Under the pieces are notes generated by a model. It was not told the DNA's origin. It did not search any database and worked only from the letters and a program-made list of their open reading frames with translations. Source: Listeria cornellensis FSL F6-0969 (lineage in GTDB: Bacteria; Bacillota; Bacilli; Lactobacillales; Listeriaceae). Taken from it: 64,000 nucleotides of DNA. The position numbers and the translations under genes are program-made. Shown here one piece after another: positions 58,160 to 64,000 of the stretch; position 1 is the first letter of the stretch, and every line of letters begins with the position of its first letter. The stretch covers positions 124,001-188,000 of the forward strand of contig NZ_AODE01000019.1 in the NCBI RefSeq assembly GCF_000525855.1, given 5' to 3'.

Positions 58160-59120
58160 ATGAACCCATTTCCATATACGAACGATAATAAACGATACCA
58201 CACGTGGAATTACTGCTTGCGTGACCATTTTGGCTACAAGGTTTTTAAAGTAGCGCTTGATGGGGGCTTTGATTGTCCAAACCGCGATGGTACAGTGGCG
58301 CACGGTGGTTGTACTTTTTGCAGTGCGGCGGGGTCTGGTGATTTCGCTGGGGATCGGGTGGATGATTTGCAAACCCAGTTCCATGCGATTAAGGACCGGA
58401 TGCACACGAAATGGAAGGACGGCAAATATATGGCCTATTTCCAAGCGTTCACGAATACGCACGCCCCTGTTGCCGAACTGCGCGAAAAATACGAATCCGT
58501 GCTGACCGAGTCAGGCGTCGTGGGACTTTCAATTGCTACGCGCCCTGATTGCCTTCCTGATGACGTTGTAGACTACTTAGCCGAGTTAAACGAGCGAATC
58601 TACCTCTGGGTGGAACTTGGGCTCCAAAGTGCGCACAACGAGACTGGCGTGCTGATCAACCGAGCGCACGATTACGATTGCTACGTGGAAGGCGTTGAAA
58701 AATTACACGCTCGCGGCATTCGCGTTTGTACGCACATTATCAACGGCCTGCCCCGCGAAACACCAGAAATGATGATGGAAACCGTGCAAAAAGTCGTGAA
58801 AAGCGGCGTTGCAGGCATCAAAATCCACTTATTACACTTGCTAAAAGGCACACCAATGGTTCAGCAATACAAAAATGGTGAGCTGAAATTTTTTAACGAA
58901 AGACGATTATGTCAGCCTTGTTTGCGACCAGCTCGAAATTCTGCCTCCGGAGATGGTCATTCATCGCATTACAGGAGACGGTGCTATCGAAGACTTAATT
59001 GGCCCGATTTGGAGCTTGAATAAATGGGAAGTATTGAATTCGATTGACGCTGAACTCGTCAGGCGCGATAGTTGGCAAGGAAAATTTCACAAAATAGCAA
59101 AGGCTGGTAATGAAGCATGA
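58160..59120 (+). CDS. mnmL: radical SAM protein MnmL (YtqA), frameshifted
   Basis: Starts MNPFPYTNDNKRYHTWNYCL, GGAG site. Radical SAM cluster FDCPNRDGTVAHGGCTFC, plus the family middle LWVELGLQSAHNETGVLINR. One extra T in T6 (58889-58894) breaks the frame; the repaired frame continues LTKDDYVSLVCDQLEILPPE to 59120, 319 residues. YtqA/MnmL acts with MnmM in Gram-positive tRNA wobble modification (mnm5s2U). Four-base ATGA overlap with mnmM. Confidence 0.88.
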
Positions 59121-59707
59121 ACTTAAAAAGCATTTTACCATTCAGTCACGACCTGCTGACTCGTATTATTTTGCCTGGTGATACCGTCATCGATGCCACG
59201 ATTGGAAACGGCCACGATACAGCTTTTTTAGCGGATTTAGTTGGCGTAAATGGTCACGTATTTGGCTTTGATATCCAGCAAGAAGCCATCGATACCACGA
59301 CACAACTGCTCACCGAGAAACATGTTGCCGACCAAGTTACACTTCTACGCGAAAGTCACGCAAATATGGCGGAGCTCCTGCCACAACAAACCGAAATCAA
59401 AGCAGCTATTTTCAATCTCGGCTATCTTCCGGGCGGCGACAAAACAATCACGACACTCGCCGGCTCTACTTTAAAAGCCATTGATGCCGCCCTATCTCTA
59501 CTTACCGTCGGCGGCATCGTGATTCTAGTCATTTACCATGGACATCCCGAAGGCCAAACTGAGAAATCAGCCGTGCTACATTATGCCGAAGCGCTTTCCC
59601 AAGAACAGTTTCACGTCTTAGAATACCGCTTCATCAATCAACGCAATAACCCACCTTTTGTGATTGCCATCGAAAAACGACAAATAAAACCAGTTTCCGC
59701 GAAATAA
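59117..59707 (+). CDS. mnmM: tRNA methyltransferase MnmM (YtqB)
   Basis: 196 residues. SAM fold: VIDATIGNGHDTAFLADLVG near 24-43, then AIFNLGYLPGGDKTITT near 96-112 and VIYHGHPEG near 141. YtqB/MnmM methylates the nm5 group of U34 in tRNA. It follows mnmL directly, which gives the pair a shared pathway. Confidence 0.92.
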   Translation: MNLKSILPFSHDLLTRIILPGDTVIDATIGNGHDTAFLADLVGVNGHVFGFDIQQEAIDTTTQLLTEKHVADQVTLLRESHANMAELLPQQTEIKAAIFNLGYLPGGDKTITTLAGSTLKAIDAALSLLTVGGIVILVIYHGHPEGQTEKSAVLHYAEALSQEQFHVLEYRFINQRNNPPFVIAIEKRQIKPVSAK

Positions 59708-59789
59708 GGTGGGAACTGGTTTTTGTTTGAAATGAAATTTCACTAACTGTATACTTAACTTAAAATATCAAGAAAGTAGGGTGGTTCAC

Positions 59790-60850
59790 ATGTTCGGTAT
59801 CTCGATTTATTTATCCAGCGACCATGATTTTGAAACAACAATCCAGCAAGCATCCAAAAACGGCTTTTCGCTCATTTTCAGTTCCTTACATATTCCGGAA
59901 GAAAATCCTGCAAACTATCGCTACCTGCTCACACGACTAGGCGCTGCAGCAAACGCGCATGACATGCAATTAATTCTCGATATTTCTTCTGAATCACTGG
60001 CGCACATCGGCCTCAAGATTGACAATGCCGACCAACTACCGAACTAGGCGTCACTGGTCTACGCGTCGATTACGGCCTCACCACAGCTGAAATCACAAAA
60101 CTCGCCGAGAAAATCAAAATCTACCTCAACGCCAGCACGATTGACAGCACATTTTTAGACGCACTTATACAAGCCGGCGTCGATATCTCGCAAGTTGAGG
60201 CCTTCCATAACTACTATCCAAAACCGCACACAGGTCTCGATATTCCCTTTTTCAAGCAAACAAATGCATTTCTACACCATCATGGCTTAAAAATTGCAGC
60301 TTTCGTGCCCGGCGACAGTGAAAAACGCCAGCCCTTGTTCGAAGGCTTACCTACACTCGAAAAACACCGTTACAGCCACCCGTTCGCTGCAGCACTTGAA
60401 CTAGAAACACTCGGCGTTGACAACATCTACATTGGTGATCCATCACTACAAACGCAAACTACCGAGCAATTCGCCGCCCTCGCCAAAGATGGCACGCTTT
60501 TACTTAACTGTAAACTAGCTCCAAGCCTTGACCCACACATCAAAAAATATCTACTAAACCCAGATAATAACCGCATGGACCCAGCACGCGATCTCATTCG
60601 CTTAGAAAAATCCCGACCAGCTTTAGCAAAACTCGACATCTCACCCACATTATCAAACACACGTCCAATAGGTAGCATTCTCATCGACAACAACCTATTT
60701 GGACGTTATCAAGGCGAAATCACGATAGCCCTCCGCGACTTACCCGTTGAACCAAAAACAAATAACATCGGTCACGTCACGCCAGAATCCATTGGCCTAC
60801 TCCCCTTCGTAAAACCTGGACAGGCGCTCCAATTAAGACAACATCACTAG
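59790..60850 (+). CDS. mupG: 6-phospho-N-acetylmuramidase MupG (DUF871), frameshifted
   Basis: Starts MFGISIYLSSDHDFETTIQQ with an AGGGTGG site. One base is missing near 60039-60040 (CC for CCC); restoring it gives QLPELGVTGLRVDYGL and 353 residues in all. TIM-barrel domain, then the small C-terminal domain (GRYQGEITIALRDLP). MupG splits MurNAc-6P-GlcNAc into MurNAc-6P and GlcNAc, upstream of MurQ. In S. aureus it is in the murQ-murP operon; here it is about 9.6 kb away from murQ. Confidence 0.87.
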
Positions 60851-60862
60851 CCGATATAACCA

Positions 60863-60902
60863 AAGAAGATTCCGCTCACTTTAACAAGAGCAGAATCTTC
60901 TT
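60863..60902. terminator. hairpin between mupG and the dehydrogenase gene
   Basis: AAGAAGATTC-GCTC pairs with GAGC-GAATCTTCTT around a 10-base loop. T-runs on both sides are weak, but placement between convergent genes fits a shared terminator. Confidence 0.6.
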
Positions 60903-60931
60903 AGCTTTATAAACCTTTACAGCGTCAACAT

Positions 60932-62288
60932 TTACTGCGCGGTTAAAGTTTTTTCAACTTCTATGGCTGGCCCACCACCGAAACGAGCAACTTTACTCGA
61001 ACCAAATGGAGACATCACATTTTTCGTATCTAAAATTAAAGCACTGTTCGCAAGTATCTGTTCCTTATCAAAAAGGTCGTGGCACGTCAACATGATAACA
61101 AGGTCATAAGACGCAAAACTACTGTAATCGAGTGGAATCGTCTCCTTGATCACACCGTCATAATTCCTGTACTTCGTTGCTAAAGGATCGCAAAAATCCA
61201 CGCTAGCCCCGGCTTTTACAAGATTTTCATAAACCGAAATACTTGGCGATTCACGCAGATCATTAATATTCTCCTTATACGCCATACCTAGCAATAAAAC
61301 ACGCGAACCACTTAATGCTTTTTGTTTACTGTTCAAAGTCTTCATCGCCTTGTGAACAACATGCTCCGGCATTTGATGGTTTGTTTCCTGGGCCAACTCA
61401 ATAAAACGACTGAAAAAATTAACTTCTTTCGCTTTCCAAGACAAGTAAATTGGATCTAGTGGAATACAGTGTCCACCAATTCCTGGGCCCGGATTAAATC
61501 GCATAAATCCAAATGGTTTTGTGCTAGATGCTTCAATTGTCTCCCAAATATCAATATCTAACTTTTCGCACAATAATGACATTTCATTAATAAAAGCTAT
61601 ATTGATACTGCGGAACGTATTTTCAAGAAGCTTACTCATCTCTGCAACTTCTGTCGATGCTACCGGTACCACATGATTAATAACCTGTTCGTATAAAGCC
61701 GTCCCAACTTGCATCGAAATAGGTGTCATACCGCCTAATACTTTCGGTGTATTTTCTGTTTGGTATGTTTTATTGCCGGGGTCCACTCGCTCTGGTGAAT
61801 AACATACATAGAAATCCTCGTCTAGCTTCCAACCATCTCTCTCAATCGGCGCATAAAGTAATTCCTTAGAAGTACCTGGATATGTCGTGCTTTCCAACAC
61901 CACAACCGTATTAGGCGTCATGTTCGCGCGAATCATATCCACAGCACTCACAATGTACGAAATATCTGGCTCATACGATTTGGTAAGCGGTGTCGGTACA
62001 CAAATAATGATGGCATCTGCTTTTGCTAAACTTTCAGAATCTGTAGTAGCAACAAATCGTTCCTTTCCAATCAATTTTGATAAACGTTCCGATGTGATAT
62101 CCATAATATCAGATTTACCTTGATTAACAAGCGTTACTTTCGGCTCGCTCGGATCAAAACCAATCACCTGAAAACCCGCTTCGGCAAAGGAAATAGCTAG
62201 TGGTAAACCAACATAACCTAGTCCCATAACCGCTATAACCGCTTCTTTTTTTATTCAAACTATTTTTTATTTTCTCAAAATTATTCAT
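60932..62288 (-). CDS. nucleotide-sugar dehydrogenase, WbpA-like, frameshifted
   Basis: Likely start MNNFEKIKNSLNKKEAVIAV, with an AGGAG site; one A must be removed from the A7 run (62246-62252). Full length 451. Rossmann motif VMGLGYVGLPLAISFAEAGF, VLESTTYPGTSKE and the catalytic Cys in GIGGHCIPLDP (about Cys264). The TTYPGT motif and length point to the UDP-HexNAc 6-dehydrogenase group (WbpA type) rather than the shorter UDP-glucose dehydrogenase HasB. Next to the HasA-like synthase, 23 bases apart: it likely supplies the acidic sugar. Confidence 0.87.
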
Positions 62289-62311
62289 CCCATCACTCCT
62301 TTTTATATACC

Positions 62312-63574
62312 TTAACGTGTTCCCCATTTATCGACACGTAACGTTGCCAACGCAGTTAAACGAACAATATGAATAGTAAAAAAATGGATAAGTCCATAAA
62401 TCGGTGCCATTAAATAACAGAGTGGATATTTAAACATATAATGCACATTCCTTGCATAAGCAGATAGACAAGCCAGAATTAAGTAAAATACCCAATCGAC
62501 CCATGTCAAATCCCAGAAATGCCAAATAATATTATAACCAACAGCGGCTAGGAAAATAATCCATAGCACAATCTCAACGAAAGACCATAAAAATACAATT
62601 GGATGTGAGAAAATCATACGCATCGATATAAATGTCTCCCTAAAAAACGATTTACTCCATCGTGTTTGCTGTTTTAAAAAGACACGCATCGTATCCGGAA
62701 CATCCGTGATACACTCTGCCGTTGATTGATAAATCGTAGTGCCTTTCTCAATCGCATAGTTTGTTAGACAACGATCGTCTCCAACAGATGCAGGGACGCC
62801 AAGAACTGTCTGGTTCAAATATCGCTGTAGATTATCCATCACAACCTCGCGTCGATAGCAACTAATCGGACCTGAGCAAACAAGAATGTGTCCAGTCACT
62901 GACTGTGAGGCACGCTCCACACGAAAAGCATTATCATAACGCATATCCAAAAGTCGTGTTAGCAAATTAGTATCACGATTACGAGCATTAATATGGCCTG
63001 TCGCTGCCATCACTTTTTCATCAGCAAATGGCCTCATTAATTCATAAAGTGTGTCTGGAAAAATCTCTCCATCAGAATCCATTGTAAAAAATATGTCCCC
63101 TGTAGAGTGTTCAAAAGCGTAGGCCTGTGCATGCCGTTTTCCTTGATTCTTCTCCATCTCGTGAATAATGATATTCTTCGTATTTGGCAAATCAGCTTCT
63201 GCTACGTATTTCCGCAAAGCAATCACTGCCTCTTTCGATTTACTACCGTCATCCACAAAAAAGATTTCATGTATTGGATAGGTTTGTTTCTGAATCGTCT
63301 CCATCAACCGTAGAATTGCATCACTCGACTCATTATAAGCTGGAATAACAACCGTTACTTTCAAATTTGGTGGTTCATTTTTCTTCGGTTTGTAGAACAT
63401 AGATAACGTCATTTTAATAATAAGGTAAATAACCATACCCCATCCATAAATACTAAATGACGTCGAAATATTCCCCGTTCTCCAAAAACCAATCATCTCT
63501 AGCATCGCTACACAAAGTACAAAACCAAATAGCGAGATAATAAAAGATGACTTCTTCCGTCCCTCTTCAAACAT
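62312..63574 (-). CDS. HasA-like processive glycosyltransferase (hyaluronan synthase family)
   Basis: 420 residues from MFEEGRKKSSFIISLF with a GGGAG site; streptococcal HasA has a similar length. Two N-terminal and about four C-terminal membrane helices enclose the GT2 domain. Catalytic motifs: VDDGS (107-111), DSD (166-168), GDD (265-267) and QQTRW (302-306). Stretches such as ATGHINARNRDTNLLTR and SVGDDRCLTNYAIE match HasA, as I remember it, nearly residue for residue. It should polymerise and export a GlcNAc/uronate polymer. The partner dehydrogenase is not HasB-like, so the polymer may differ from hyaluronan. Confidence 0.85.
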   Translation of the reverse strand: MFEEGRKKSSFIISLFGFVLCVAMLEMIGFWRTGNISTSFSIYGWGMVIYLIIKMTLSMFYKPKKNEPPNLKVTVVIPAYNESSDAILRLMETIQKQTYPIHEIFFVDDGSKSKEAVIALRKYVAEADLPNTKNIIIHEMEKNQGKRHAQAYAFEHSTGDIFFTMDSDGEIFPDTLYELMRPFADEKVMAATGHINARNRDTNLLTRLLDMRYDNAFRVERASQSVTGHILVCSGPISCYRREVVMDNLQRYLNQTVLGVPASVGDDRCLTNYAIEKGTTIYQSTAECITDVPDTMRVFLKQQTRWSKSFFRETFISMRMIFSHPIVFLWSFVEIVLWIIFLAAVGYNIIWHFWDLTWVDWVFYLILACLSAYARNVHYMFKYPLCYLMAPIYGLIHFFTIHIVRLTALATLRVDKWGTR

Positions 63575-64000
63575 TCTGCCAACTCCCTCATTTAGTTGCG
63601 AAAAATCGCAATACTCTTTTTTACACAAAAAAATAATTTAGACTAACTATTCAGAAAATATTTAACGATATATAATACTTATAGCCTAAATTTAGTACTC
63701 ATATTAAATTATATTCCCGCACACAAATATACTGTTGCACTATACTTATTATACATATCCATCCAAGTAGATTCAATAGGCTCAGAAATGTTTCACACTT
63801 TGTACATATCCTAGTATTTTTTGTATAGATTTCCCCATAAACTATGCAATTTACCATCTCTTTTTTAGAATACTTTACTTTCCCCCATTTGTAAAAATTA
63901 GTATATTCGCAATAATTTATATATTGATGTATCTTGTTAAATTAAAATAGAACAGTTAACGCTATGGCACATAGTTATGTTACTATTTTGCAATTCGCAT
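63575..64000. other. AT-rich upstream region, no gene seen
   Basis: 426 bases, clearly richer in A/T than the coding DNA. It must hold the promoter of the polysaccharide unit, but I cannot fix it. A TTGCGA-TTTT-TCGCAA hairpin lies at about 63597-63612. No ORF or RNA gene is recognised up to the right edge. Confidence 0.4.

Noticed and set aside
1-64000. CRISPR array, rRNA or tRNA genes, insertion sequences
   Set aside because: I looked for regular direct repeats, tRNA cloverleaf ends and transposase motifs and found none.

Overview
This window comes from a low-GC Gram-positive chromosome and looks like the genus Listeria, probably a species outside the L. monocytogenes core group. The basis is gene order. 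From memory, the run argC, thiI, cysteine desulfurase, ezrA, GAF protein, rpsD, tyrS, ccpA, aroA, ytxG/ytxH, aminopeptidase, murC, ftsK-like, ytpR/Q/P, M42 peptidase, trmB, MarR/efflux pump, D-amino-acid transaminase, pepV, nnrD, flippase, trpA-E is the backbone of the Listeria lmo1591-lmo1633 region. It is also close to the Bacillus yt- cluster. I could not run a search, so the species is open.

Layout. 1-8.5 kb: argC (cut by the edge), a sigma-B-type stress gene (csbD), tRNA thiolation (thiI with its desulfurase), ezrA, a methionine sulfoxide reductase, rpsD and tyrS. 8.5-16.7 kb: ccpA, aroA, an accessory secreted M60 peptidase, the ytxG-ytxH stress operon and an M29 aminopeptidase. 16.7-38 kb: murC, the soluble translocase sftA, the yt- housekeeping set, an SOS-type promoter driving a beta-helix protein, a MarR/efflux pair, dat, pepV, nnrD and a MurJ-type flippase. 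38-45.3 kb: a compact trpEGDCFBA operon behind two successive T-box leaders. 45.3-46.8 kb: an AbiE-like toxin/antitoxin pair. 46.9-50.2 kb: murQ-murP and murR for MurNAc recycling; the matching 6-phospho-muramidase mupG lies apart at 59.8 kb. 50.3-53 kb: a two-component system with a 44-residue membrane peptide and a lytic transglycosylase. 53.2-60 kb: leuS with a T-box, an amino acid permease and the tRNA wobble genes mnmL-mnmM. 60.9-63.6 kb: a nucleotide-sugar dehydrogenase beside a synthase closely resembling streptococcal HasA.

Regulation is readable in many places: four T-boxes (Tyr, tandem Trp, Leu), two sigma-B-like promoters, a cre-like site downstream of the ccpA -10, a LexA-like box, and an unidentified structured RNA candidate between ccpA and aroA.

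A key caveat is that about 17 genes, including essential rpsD, carry single-base frameshifts, mostly one extra base in an A/T run of 6-8. This pattern looks like sequencing error. I annotate these genes as full-length with the shift noted. Names are from remembered family motifs, not searches.
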